DNA from: Brachionus plicatilis
Taxonomy: Eukaryota > Rotifera > Eurotatoria > Ploima > Brachionidae
NCBI GenBank assembly: GCA_010279815.1
Contig: QEOQ01000508.1
Coordinates: 6,936 to 70,935, forward strand
Length of the DNA: 64,000 bases
Direction of reading: 5' to 3'
Below, in pieces: positions 47,949 to 59,440 of this stretch (positions are counted from its first letter, which is position 1; the number at the start of each line of letters is the position of its first letter). The position numbers were made by a program, and so were the translations under genes. The notes beneath the pieces are model-generated. The model saw only the letters and a program-made list of their open reading frames with translations, was not told the DNA's origin and made no database searches.

Positions 47949-48262
47949 TGTAAAATATGGAACAAGGAACAAAATAAAAAATTTTAAAATTAAATAACTT
48001 TTTACTGTGATTCTAAAAATTGTTCTACAAAATGCATCAGCTGATAAAACTCTGTGCCATTCAAAATAAATCTTTGCAAAAGCTCTGCAAGTCTAAATAC
48101 TAAATTTATTAAAAAATCATTAAAATTAAATTGGAGTGACTAAATTTGGGTGGTACTAAGTTTTATCAGCTGATACATTTTGCAAAACAATTTTTAGAAT
48201 CAAAGTAAAAAAGTTAATTCATTTTAAAATTTTTTTTTGTTCTTTGTTCCAAAATTCACAAT
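47949..48262. repeat. Fold-back (MITE-like) element with about 110-base arms
   Basis: Left arm (GGAACAAGGAACAAAATAAA ... GCATCAGCTGATAAAAC) recurs inverted at the right (GTTTTATCAGCTGATACATT ... TTGTTCTTTGTTCC). The centre is about 100 bases. A related single arm is found at 59336-59440, so this is a dispersed family. Confidence 0.7.
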
Positions 48263-48383
48263 GCCCGTTTTTCTTTAAATACAATTTTTGTTTATCTCTC
48301 TTCTTAATTTTAAAAAGTGTATTCTCTAGCAATATAATTGTTACTAAGGCATCTATTGGCAAAATGTAAGTAATTTTACATTT

Positions 48384-48593
48384 TTACATTTTCATACTTA
48401 AATATTTTCCATTTTTTTGTGTAATATATCCAAAAATTTTTATTTTGTCGAGATCAAAATTTGAATTAAGAAAATCTTGGGAAATTTTCGGGTGATAATA
48501 ATTTTCAAAATTATTTTGAAAAATTAAATTATCAAAATATTTTATAATAGAGTTTCGAATTAATCTTAGCAATACTTTAAAAATAATGCCCAT
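48384..48593 (-). CDS. Small ORF of unknown function
   Basis: Sixty-nine codons from ATG at 48593, and the frame stays open upstream for at least a dozen codons (KIRIVEKFRYFR). The peptide is basic with an aromatic-rich end (IKIFGYITQKNGKYLSM). It looks better composed than spacer, but no family is recognised; it may be a small protein or one exon. Confidence 0.3.
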   Translation of the reverse strand: MGIIFKVLLRLIRNSIIKYFDNLIFQNNFENYYHPKISQDFLNSNFDLDKIKIFGYITQKNGKYLSMKM

Positions 48594-49491
48594 CCGAAAG
48601 TATCTAAACTTTTCAACAATTCTAATTTTCGTCAGGAAAAAAAAATATATAAATTATTAAGAATTACTACCTAATGTAAAATTAAAAAAGTCCATTATAT
48701 GCTAAAATTCAAAAACTGCATTATAATGCATATCATTCTTTGCTTTGTTTTGTGGTTTAAGAAATTTTAGGACAATTAAATAGTTCTACATCAAATGAAT
48801 TTGGCACTATGATTGCATAGAAAATTTGAATTTTGATTTGGTATAGAATGATATTTTAAAGAGAATCGGTAGCGGCACTTGAAAGAAACATGTAAATTTT
48901 TTAAATATTTTTGAGAAAATTGTTAATAAAATTTTTAATAAAAAATCACTTTTTTAAATTAAACTAAACATTTAAATTTCAGAAAAAATTAATTTCGGTC
49001 TGCTTTGTTAAAATTTTTTCATTATTTGTAGTTTTGAATTATCACGAAATAAAGGCAATTTTGCATTGTAATTAATTAAATTAAAGTAAAAAATCACATA
49101 AGAAATTTATGAAAAAATTTTCAATCAAAAAGGAGTCTAGAAAAAATTGACATAAATCTCTCTTTTCAAAAAATTATTACTTTTCCCAATTGAAAAATTT
49201 AATTTTGATTGATGTGGTCAAATAATTTTTTTTTATACTTCTGACTCAAATTGAATAAACTTTTTTTCTTGAAAATAATAAATAAAATGTTTTACTTAGT
49301 TATTTTTGTTTTTAATTTAGAAGTTGAACAAAAAGGTTTTATTTTTAATTGCCTCAAGCAGATTTCCCAATTAGTTTTCTGCTAAAGGTAATCTTAAGAA
49401 AAATCCTTTAATTTTAATTTTATTTAAAAAAAATCATTTCCGCAAAATAAAATAATTGTGTTTTTTTAAAAAAATAAAAGGGAAATAAATA

Positions 49492-52400
49492 TCACTGCAA
49501 AGCAAATTCCTCATCTAAAAGTGTTTTGATGCCTAAACACATCGAATTAACCAGATCAAATTCGGATTTTCCGATTCTAACTTTATTTGAAATGTCATAT
49601 ATTCCACCTTCAGACTCGCTGTTTTCTCCATGTACCCCCCTAGGCTGTAAATCCAACGATTCACACAATTCTCTTAGCCTGCCGGATGCAGCCAATTTTG
49701 GAAGCTTTACGTGAACAGACGCCCTTAAACCGGTTCCAATATTTGTCGGACAAAAAGTCAAATAACCGAACTTGTCATGATGAACAAATTTTACAGTTTG
49801 CTCTATTGTGTTGATACCTTTAACCAGTCGAGCGTACACCTGTTTAATATTGTTACCTTTTTGAATTGAAATTATTCTTACATGGTCTTCTTCATTAATC
49901 CAGACGACAAATGTTCGTTTTCGGTTGATAAAAATTCCTCGATTCAAAGGCCAATCTGTGTAGCCACCAGCACTATTCAAATATTTGTCATCAGCATCTG
50001 AAAAAAGGTAATGGGTCTCAATCAAATGATCTCTTTCTTGGTAACTTAGCTCAGAAAGCTCGAAAAAATCACCATACAGCTCGCCTTGTAAATTCCTAAA
50101 TGATTCAACCATTTCATCTTTTATTTGTTCACGAGTATCCCGATTCAACTTGGGACCCATTGGAAAGCCTTCCAGTGTTCTTCCCACTCGGATTCGACTC
50201 GAAATAATCGAATCAGCATATTTTTCTTCAAAATCGGGCAATTCATTCGGATCGCCAAAGTCATGCACAGATTTGAGTGAATAAACATCTACTTTGTGGT
50301 AATCACTAATAACCGGCCAAAATATTTCCGGAAATGTGTCATAGCATTCCGGGTCAGGCGCATACAAACCTACTGAGCTTGACGGATTTTCCACGGCTGA
50401 TTTGACACAGTCGACCAAAGTAGTTCCATATCTAGTTGTTTTTTGTAGCCATAACCAGACATCTTTAGGTAAATATTTCTGGGCCATTGACTCTTTTCCG
50501 GTCTTGGTACGCAAGGCTTGTTTGTTCAAAAAGCTCTATGATTTTTTAACTTTATTATGTTCTTTATTTAAAAAAGCTAAATGTACCTGAGTTTTTTTTT
50601 TGTTCACTATCACTCGCATACTGTCCAAAGCATTGGATAAATTATCATTCCTGGCAGCTTGACCAAGTAACCATGGATTCTTTAGGGCTTGGTAAACATT
50701 TAGGCGTTTTTTTGGATCTACTTCCATTAACCTCGAAATGAAGTCTTTGGCATTCATGGAAAGGCTTTCGTAGCTAGGCAAATCAGTGTTAAAATAACCT
50801 TTTAATACTTTTTTGTACAATTCTTCATTATTTTCGCCTTTAAATGGCTCTTCTCCACAAAGACTTGAAATTAAAAATAGAAAAAAAGATATTTTTTTAA
50901 AATTATTGTACAGTAAATAGGCAAAAGCTCCTAGTGACCACATATCGCTGGCTGGATCTCCAACTTCATTTCGTAAAATTTCAGGAGCTAGACAGATAAA
51001 TTTAAGAAAATTTACAACTAAATAAAAATGCATTTAGTCACAGATCATGTAATAAGTCAGTGAAGAAAATAATGACTTGATTTAAAAAAAAATAATTCAA
51101 AGCGCAAGTCATGTTTTCAAGATATATCCAAGATTAAGTTCTCTCTATAGGTTTTTTTGTTCATTTACACAAAAAGAACCAACTGATTTTACATGCCCCA
51201 AATACATGAAAAATTCAAAAAAGAAACTTTTTTATTTTAATTTAAAATTTGTTCGAAAGATCTATGTTCTAATTAAATTCTATTAAAGAAATATTATTGA
51301 TAAAAATTAATAAAAATATTTTTTCAATAACATTTTTAACTAATTAATGTATTATCAATAAAACTTCTTGTATTAATTTATATTTTAAGGAATGAAAAAA
51401 ATATTTTTTTTTAGATTATTTATTTTTTTTTATTTATATGTTTTCTGTAGTGAGCTAGAGCTCCTTCAGAATAGATTATTTGGTAAACTTAAATAATTGC
51501 CAATTATTTAAGTTATATCCTACGGTAGGATATGAAATAGCATGATTGGTCGCATAAATTTACTAAATAATTTAATATAAAAAGACAAAAAAAAACTAGA
51601 TAATTGAAAAATTTTACAGGTTTATTTTTACTTGTATTTTTTTGATTTAATTAAGTTTAAGTCCCATGGGCAAACTGAATTAATTGAATTAAAAAAATTC
51701 CAAAATAGGTTTTAAAAAAATGATTTAAAAATTATTAAGATTTTTTGCCTCAAATTCAATTTATCATACACAATCAAGTAATTTTGATTATTTAACATGC
51801 TAAAGTCAAATAAATAAAATAAAAAGAGAACCATCAATGCCAATTTTGGCAATACAATAGATGCTAATGAGATTAGGATATTTTAGTGTTTAAAAAATGT
51901 TTAATGATATCACATTGGATAATCTTATCATTTTAAAACAGAAAATATTATAATAATTATTCAGCAAATCATGTGTTTATACTTTAGATAAAATTTGAAA
52001 AAAATCAAAAAAAAAATTATTTTATAATAAAAGCCATTAAAAATGCTGATTTTTATCTATTTATGCTATCTTTATTTGGATTCCTTATCTAACTAATTTG
52101 ACTATAATAAACTAAGCTAAAAACAAGTTAACTAAAAATAAGCAAACTGAAATTTCAGCCTAAATTAGTTTAGTTAAGACTCATTATTTAAATTTTAATT
52201 TTTAAATTTACAATCGAATATTCGTGGTGCTTCTAGACTCACCATCAATAAAAAATATTTAAATAATTAAAATCAAAGTTCTGAAAAAAAAATTTGTAAT
52301 TGAATAAAGGTATTTTTTTTAGTTCAAGTAACGACTTTGACAAGAAGTCAGATGACTTTTATGCAACTATCAAATTAGATAAAATTTTTACCACAATATT

Positions 52401-53124
52401 GGATATTTGAAACGATTGCATGTTTCAAGAGCTCGTTATCCAAAATCGGATAGAGAGCAATATCGGTTAGTTTGATCGAACTTTCATCGTTCAGGTCCTC
52501 GTAAACCAAATTTTCGGGTTTAATATTTCCATGGACTAAGTCCTCATCGTGAATATACTAAATTAAAAAATTAAATTTTTTATCAAATTTTTTATTTTTT
52601 TATTCACTCTAATGCCATTTAGAATTTGTTTCAAAATTTGTACAGCTTCTCTTTCTGTGAATGGTTTCATTTTAACAGTTCGCTCTAAAACTTCTCCTCC
52701 GATCATTAGTTCAGAAATAATATAGATATTATCAGTATCTTCAAAGATTTCTTTTATTCTCGTCTTGGAATATTTTTTTAATATCAAAGTATTAGATACC
52801 AAAATTTCATTAAACTTACAACATTTTGATGCTTTAATTTGAGTAAATGAGATGTTTCTTTGAGAGATACTTTTCGGTTTTTCTTGAAAATTTCAATTCA
52901 AAAAAAATTTTAAATTTTAAAAATTTTCATACATTTTTCGCTATAATCTTAACACAACAAAACGTATTTTGACCTCTTGGTTTACATTTTAGATTAGTCC
53001 CGAACGGACCACTAGAAAGTTCTTCAATAACTTCATATTGTTCATCAAATGGAACATCTTTAACGCTCTCTTGAACCCAATAATCCATTTTACTTTCTAA
53101 CTTGCTGGATTTTGTATCAGGCAT
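49492..53124 (-). CDS. CaMK-type pseudokinase fused to arginine kinase
   Basis: Seven exons on the minus strand: 53124-52933, 52882-52820, 52763-52608, 52557-52392, 50987-50912, 50863-50587 and 50535-49492, in frame to 657 residues. Residues 1-310 form a CaMK-like kinase fold: SSGPFG loop (37-42), Lys59, Glu73, HGNIKPEN (146-153) where HRDxKPEN is expected, DIA (169-171) for DFG, APE (193-195), DMWSLGAFAYLL and AKDFISRLMEVDPKKRL. Catalytic Asp is Asn, so it is probably a pseudokinase. Residues 311-657 are a complete phosphagen kinase: SVGLYAPDPE, SSRIRVGR, INEEDHVR (Glu pair 525-526 in NEED), CPTN with Cys572, Arg581, Arg609 and Glu614. It should catalyse ATP plus arginine to phosphoarginine and ADP. 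The two parts meet over a 51-base intron with GT..AG ends and phase 0. Confidence 0.8.
50988..52391. other. Intron 4 of the pseudokinase-arginine kinase gene
   Basis: A 1.4-kb intron (GTAAAA ... CTGTCTAG on the minus strand), far longer than the other introns of the gene. It carries a retroelement tail copy at 51421-51472 and otherwise AT-rich sequence. Confidence 0.6.
51421..51472 (-). repeat. 3' tail of a non-autonomous retroelement, copy 1
   Basis: Minus strand: CTGAAGGAGCTCTAGCTCAC, then TACAGAAAACATATAAATA and an A/T-rich tail. Same order as the copies near 56575 and 60462. Confidence 0.55.
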
Positions 53125-54396
53125 TCTTAATTTTTAAATTATCTAAAAAACAGGAAATTCATAAACAATTCATCCAACGCTAAACAAAATTAAAGCATAG
53201 TTACTTAACAATATCGTAAAGCACAGACGCAGTTCTAATATAATTTATTAATACAATATTTTGATATTTTTAATTCAGTTACCTAGTAAACAGACCTCCT
53301 CTTATGAATTTGAAAATTTTGCTTAATACAATAATTTTAGTTGATTTAATTTAAAAAAAAATTTAAATAAAGAAAAAAGATAGCTTTAAATTTTTTGGTT
53401 ATCATTGCAGATTAAAAATTAAAGCATCAAAATTTAGGTTTTAATGGCAGCAATCAGAGCAGATTTTTTACATCATTAATTAAGTTAAGAATTTGAAACA
53501 TGTCAACTAAATAATCAAAGGCCGATATTTTTTATTTGTAAAGTACTAAAGGAGTCCAAAAAAAGCTTTAGATAAAATATGCTTTTTTGGTATAATAAAC
53601 TTTCATGTTTGTAAAAAATATGAAAAAAAAGTCATTTTATCTTGGTATCATTTCAGAAAAATATTCAGCATAAGGTTCAGGAAATGCAAAACGTCCACGC
53701 TATCTTAGGATTCGATTTTCGACCTCAAATTCGTAATCTGCATATGTAAAAACCCCAGAATGCCAATTTTTAGGAGGGGGTTAAAAAAAAATTTTCCGCT
53801 ACAGGAGCTTTTAATTGTCAAAAGTATGCTTCGGTCCGATGAGAATATCTTTTGAAAACATATACAAAAGATACAAAAATCCAAACCATCTTGATGACAA
53901 TAATTACTTAATGATCAATAATTTTTTTTCTTCCAAAAAAAAATTTAGTCTCGAGATTTTTTTAAAAAAAACCGAAATTTTACCCATTTTTTTGTTTTTT
54001 TGTATCTAGTCCCAGGGGATCCCTTGACTTCAAATGAGATATACAAATTCTGAAACTAAAGAAAATTCTGAACAAATTGTAGGTTTTACTTTTTTTATTT
54101 TCTCTTTTATTTCTCTTTAAAAAAATGTTCAAAATGAGGCATTTTTAAAAAAAATTGAAAAAAATAAAGTTTTTTGAAGTTTTTAATCAAAATTTGTATA
54201 TGTTTAAGTTTTACTTTTATAAAAAAAATATAAGTTTTTAAAAAAATTTTAAGTAAATGAGTTATCTCGTTATTTTCCAAAAAAAATTAATATTAATTTA
54301 CTAAAGGTAATGCAATTGTATATTTCATCAATTCAAAGGATTGTTTGAAATTCTCAAATGTTCTTTAACTTTTTATTTTGAATGACCTGAAAAATA

Positions 54397-54639
54397 CAGT
54401 ACATTTCTAAACAAAGTTAACAGTGTTTCGAAACATTGCTTAAGCAGTGTTTATGAGCGGTTTAAGCAGCGTTTATGAGCGGTTTAAGTAATGTTTAAGT
54501 TAGTTTAAACTTTTTAATAGAAAATGATGGGGCAATGTTTAAAACAGTTTAAGCAGTGTTTATGAGCGGTTTAAGCAGGGTTTAAGAGCAGCTTTTAAAC
54601 TGCTTAAGCAGCCTGTTAACTTTGTTTAGAAATGTACTG
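54397..54639. mobile_element. Tc1/mariner-type MITE with internal tandem units
   Basis: Perfect terminal inverted repeats of about 26 bases (CAGTACATTTCTAAACAAAG at the left and CTTTGTTTAGAAATGTACTG at the right) flanked by TA on both sides. The interior contains three units related to GTTTATGAGCGGTTTAAG. No coding capacity. The perfect repeats suggest recent movement. Confidence 0.85.
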
Positions 54640-56574
54640 TAAGTTTTTAATATTTGACCATTGTCAGCACCATTTTCGTAGCCTATTACTGATCTCCAAA
54701 ATCTTTTGATTAATTTTTTATAAATCTTTTTTTATTCAAAATAGTTCATTGATTCTTTAAAAAGGATTTTCATTTTCATTCGAGGCTGTTCAAAAATGAC
54801 CAAAAAAGATTGATTTCTTGCAAATATTTGAAAAAAATTTACCTTTTTCCTTCAATTTTTCATAAATAATTTTTCAATTTTTTACTGTATTTTATTTAAA
54901 ATTAGCAAATTTTCGACAAAAAATTGGAAAAAATTAAAAATTAAATAAAAATGAATTTAAATAATTAGTATTTTGATAATAAAGAGAATTTTGGTAATTA
55001 TTTATTAGAAAATCTTATAATTTGTTGAACGAACTAAAAGAATTGTTAACTAATGGAAAAGAAACCTTAAAAGTGAATTGGAAGCAAAACAAGTCATTTC
55101 AAAATTTCATAAGCCATTAATTATAATAAAATTTTCAAATGTTAACCCTCACCTAAAAATATAAAGATAATAAAAAAATTCAGTTGAAACTGACAATTTA
55201 AAAAGATAAAATAATAAAAATTATATTTGCAAGAGATAGTGATTTGGACAGCTCTGGTACTTAAGACGTAAAACGTTATACCTTATGAGTAACAAAGCTT
55301 TTTGATATCCGACCATATTACAATTAATGAGTTTTGACGAATTTTCAATGATCAGACAAGCCATAATCTAACTATGTATCCAATTTCATGAATATATACC
55401 ACAACTCTCTTTGATTGAAATCATCTTCACTAAAACCCCATTAATAACAACTAACTAATTCATCATCTATAGTCACAATTTTTTTGCCGTATCTTTTTTT
55501 ATTAAACTTAAAAATTTACGGCAACAAAAAATTGCATATCAAATTGTAATTCTTAATTTATTTTTTATTTCTTTCAAATTGATAACAATAAATTAATACT
55601 GGAAACTAAACATAACCTGACGGCTAGCGGCCGTGAAATTTCACGAAAATTGAAAGTTGACAGTCATGTTTATTGATTCCGTGAAATATTTATGTGTAAA
55701 AATAATTAACAATTAATTATTAATAATCACTTTGAATCTATAATAATTAACTGTTCATTGTTTCGAATAATATTTAAGTTTTTAAAAAAGGTAATATTTT
55801 TAATTTTGAGTTATAATACTTAAAAGATCCTCATCGTCGTTCATCATTTCTAAATTTAATTTTAAAGTCATTTAAATTCGTTTTAAAAAGAAAATTGCAA
55901 CTTTTAATTGTTTTAGATTAATTCTATATTTTTTTTTACCTGATCGTCAAGTTTTTGTTTTTGAGATCCAAACAGGATAATTTAGAAAATAAGATCAACA
56001 AATAATTAAATTATACTGGCTTTGAAAAATATAATAACGAAAATGCTGTATGGAAAAATATGTCGAAAAATTCCCTAAACAAAAAGAAACCAAGTTTTTT
56101 TATTCTAGGCTAAATTTAATAAAGATTTTGTCATACATAAAATGGGGTCTAAATTTCAAAAATGTAGGAAATTTTAATTTAAATCTTTAGTTGAATCTAT
56201 TTTGAATTTAACTTACCCACATCTTAATTTTTTCTCAGAAACTAAATTAAAAGAATAGAATGCAGGTAAACCAAGATTCAACATTTGGGTCTTTTCTAAA
56301 ACTAAAATATGAAAATCTCTCCAAAATTTTACATCACGAGGCCTTAAATTACTAACAGTCACGTATCGACTTTTTGAGTTGTGAGAGATATGTTAAAGCA
56401 GGAGTGAATCATTCTTTCCTGAAGTGTTCACTATCTAAACACGCAGCACCTCCGATAACTCAATTTAATTTATTTTATAATTTTTATTCTAAATTTTATT
56501 TTAATTGAATTTACTTTAAATTTTATTTGATTCTATTTTGATTTTATTTGGTTTGTTTTTTTTTTTTTTTCTTA

Positions 56575-56634
56575 ATCTGAAGGAGCTTTTGCTCGGTACA
56601 GATAAACAAATAAATAAATAAATAAATAAATAAA
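56575..56634 (+). repeat. 3' tail of a non-autonomous retroelement, copy 2
   Basis: CTGAAGGAGCTTTTGCTCGG then TACAGATAAACAAATAAATA with an (AAAT)n tail of about seven units. Same family as copies near 51421 and 60462. Confidence 0.6.
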
Positions 56635-57634
56635 ATTGCGTGACCAACATATAAAGGATTTAAATTCACAGCTAAATAATTTTGCAGAATTTTTACAGGC
56701 TCTTATATTTAATAATACATAATTTTTTAATTGTTATGCAATTTGAGAAATTGATTTCTTTTTATTTGCATGAAAGTTTAAAAAAAATTAATTGAGTACG
56801 ACTTGATTTTTTTAAAAATTAAAAGCATTTTTTTAATTCATTTCCAGAAAATTTGTTGGTACGGTTTTACAATTAATCAATATATTAACTTTATAAGACT
56901 GGCAAGACTGGTAAGTCAGAATGAATTTGCAATCATCAAAGAAAAATTGTTAAAATCTAGTTCAAAATAAAATGTTTATTTACGTTGATTTTATAAAACT
57001 AAAGATTGTTTTTGATGCTAATCTTGATTTATCAATAAATTAAAATAAAATCTTTATAAATTAAAATAGTTTAAATTTATTGCTTGTAAAAGGGTTTTAT
57101 CTTTTAAAATTTTGAAACAAAAGTATAGATAGCTTTTTGATATCGAATTTAAGACTTTTATGTTAGCATCATTTACCTTTATCAAATCACTAGATTATCA
57201 GATTTTTTTATAAAAATTTGAAAGTTTACTCTTTGTTTATATTTTTGGTCGATTTAAATAAAAATAAAAGTAAATCTTGAATCGAAATCAATTATTCTGC
57301 AAGTTTATAATTAAATCAAGCGATTTAGTTCTAAGAAAGTCTGAATTTTATAATAAAATTAGTCATTTTTTCGTTTAGAAATTATTATTAGTTATAAGAA
57401 TATGAAAAATCAAAAATCCATGCATCAAATCTTTTTATTTTTTTGTTTAAAGTAAAACAAATAAAAAATTTCAAAAAAAAATCAATAAAATTTCATATTT
57501 TATTTTATCGTATAGTTATACTTAAAAATTGTTGCTAATTATAAATTCATTTTTTCATATTCTTCCACATCACATATTTTTCAACAAATATCAATTTGAA
57601 AATAAAAAAAAAAGACTAGATAGTTTCAATAGAT

Positions 57635-58553
57635 ATGCTCTTTTTAGTTTTTTTTTGTGGACTAGTCAGTCAAATTTCCTGTTTGGGCGAAATTATCTAT
57701 GCTCTAAATGCGGGTGGCGATTCTTTCACCGATATCAATGGCATCAGATACCGCCGCGATTATTTAACTGATGGAGTTGCATCAGATTATGGCCGAAGTT
57801 TGGATATTAAACGAGTTTCGGGTCAAGATAAAATTCTATACCAAACTGAAAGATATTCATCCGAAACATTTAGCTATTCAATCTCGATACCATCAACCGA
57901 TGCCGAGTATGTTTTATGGCTAAAGTTCAGTGAGGTCTGGTTCAATGCTCCTAATCTAAAAGTGTTTGATGTGGCCCTAAATGATGCAATTGTAGTTAAA
58001 GATCTTGACATTTTTGCCAATGTTGGTCGTGGAGTAGCACACGATGAAATAATTCCATTTCAAGTCAGAAAAAATAAACTAATTGTAGAGGGCAAAAGCT
58101 ACCCATTCAATGGGGAAATAAAAGTCGAGTTCATTAAAGGTGATTTAGATAACCCAAAGGTGAATGCAATTATTGTTATGAAAGGAACACCAGATCGTAA
58201 TCATTTTCTCTTATAATTAATAAAATTTATCAATAAATTTTAATAAAGAGGTGCCAAAGCTTCCTCCTTATGAGCCTGAACAGCAGGAAGAAGATGACGA
58301 CGAGTTAGAGAGTGAATTGGATGAGTCGTTTGATAACGAGGAAGAATCTGAACAAATAAATGCTAGGAGACAAATGAGACAGGTTCAAGAGGAACAAGAG
58401 ACGATAAAGAAACCAAGCAAAAAAAAGGTTTATGAATTTGATGAAGAAGTCGAAGATCCGTATGCAAAAGATGAATCAAGCTATTTAATACCAATTCTTG
58501 TTACACTTGGTGCCTTTATTCCAATTTTGTTCTGTTTATGCAAACTAAAATGA
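57635..58553 (+). CDS. MLEC: Malectin, ER-membrane carbohydrate-binding protein
   Basis: Two exons (57635-58196, 58249-58553) join in frame to 288 residues (human about 292). A signal peptide covers about residues 1-17 (LFLVFFCGLVSQISC). The malectin domain begins IIYALNAGGDSFTDINGIRY and shows YSSETFSYSI, YVLWLKFSEVWF and NVGRGVAHDE. The junction restores DQVPKLPPYEPE, matching the VPKL-P linker of vertebrate malectin. An acidic, Gln/Glu-rich linker leads to PYAKDESS and the C-terminal membrane helix LIPILVTLGAFIPILFCLCK, nearly the family consensus. Type I ER protein that binds Glc2-Man N-glycans and works with ribophorin I in glycoprotein quality control. The ATG at 57635 gives the correct signal peptide. 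Confidence 0.95.
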
Positions 58554-58991
58554 TTGTTTTTTAGTTAAGCCTTTTCCAATAGGTTAGAATAAGCCTTTAT
58601 TTTAATACAATCATTTTATTTGGTGTCTTTAATTTACATGTTTGAAAGCAAAAATCAAATTAAAATTTTTTTTAGACAAATATTTCGAAATAAATTTTAA
58701 TCAGTCTAACTTTTTTTAAATAAAAACAATTTGCTATAGAAAATAAAGTCAATTTTAATTTTAATTTTCTTAGCTGTTTAAAAACGAAAAAACTATGAAA
58801 ATATTGTAAATCTTTGCTTATTTTAAAAATTAATTAAAATATTGCCATATAGTTATTTCAAATAACTATCTATATAAAACTATAAAATTCCCTAAACAAC
58901 TCGATTTTTTCTTGGAGATATCCGTAAAATTACGCTAATTACAAGAATTTAAAAAATACAGTTATCGTAGCACCACTTTAAATCATTCAAC

Positions 58992-59144
58992 ATGCTTCGT
59001 GAACTAGGTGCTGTATACGATTCTCAAGACTGTTCGGATTCTAAATGTCCTCAATGGCAACATGATAAAAAATTAAATAATTATGAAGTCTCTGGTCACA
59101 TCACTATTAAAAATGGTTTCAGAATTAATAAAATTGTCTACTAA
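58992..59144 (+). CDS. Short ORF of unknown function
   Basis: Fifty codons from ATG: MLRELGAVYDSQDCSDSKCP, then WQHDKKLNNYEVSGH and a Lys/Asn-rich end. The start of the peptide has a gene-like composition with two cysteines. No family recognised; could be a decayed exon. Confidence 0.25.
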   Translation: MLRELGAVYDSQDCSDSKCPQWQHDKKLNNYEVSGHITIKNGFRINKIVY

Positions 59145-59335
59145 ATTATGCCATTGTAGACAAATTGAATTCAATTTTAGAGATAGTTAAAATAATGGCA
59201 ACTAATTGTGACCAGTGCTAGTCACCAACTAAGAAAAATGAAATTGGTCATATGTCTGACAAAAATTCTCGAAAATATAGCATAAGTTATGTTACATTAA
59301 AATTTCATGACAGAATATCTACAGAAGCTGATTTA

Positions 59336-59440
59336 AGATGTGTCAGCTGATAGAATTTTCAGAACTAATTTTTGACTTAATGAAAAAGTTTATTTATTCT
59401 TTTAATATTTGTTCTGTTTTTTTTGTACCAAAGTTCACAA
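59336..59440. repeat. Single arm of the fold-back family at 47949-48262
   Basis: GTGTCAGCTGATAGAATTTT, then TAATTTTTGACTTAATGAAA and GTTCTG ... CCAAAGTTCACAACG follow the same order as the right arm of the 47949-48262 element. Confidence 0.5.

Larger units (their letters stand above)
47493..49491. other. Intergenic region with a fold-back repeat and a small ORF
   Basis: Holds the inverted-repeat element at 47949-48262 and the ORF at 48384-48593. A GC-richer patch at 47875-47925 is not a tRNA that I can fold. Rest AT-rich. Confidence 0.45.
53125..57634. other. Long intergenic region with repeats
   Basis: About 4.5 kb without a convincing gene. Contents: a GC-richer patch at about 53640-53840 (looks like a decayed dispersed repeat, frame not open), the MITE at 54397-54639, a retroelement tail at 56575-56634 with possible LINE-derived sequence from about 56330, and AT-rich spacer. 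Confidence 0.5.

Noticed and set aside
53815..54009. 64-codon ORF in the long gap
   Set aside because: Lys/Phe/Asn-rich, no acceptor or donor context, sits in repeat-like sequence.
57529..57771. Alternative ORF overlapping the start of malectin
   Set aside because: It is out of frame with the malectin domain; the ATG at 57635 gives signal peptide plus domain.
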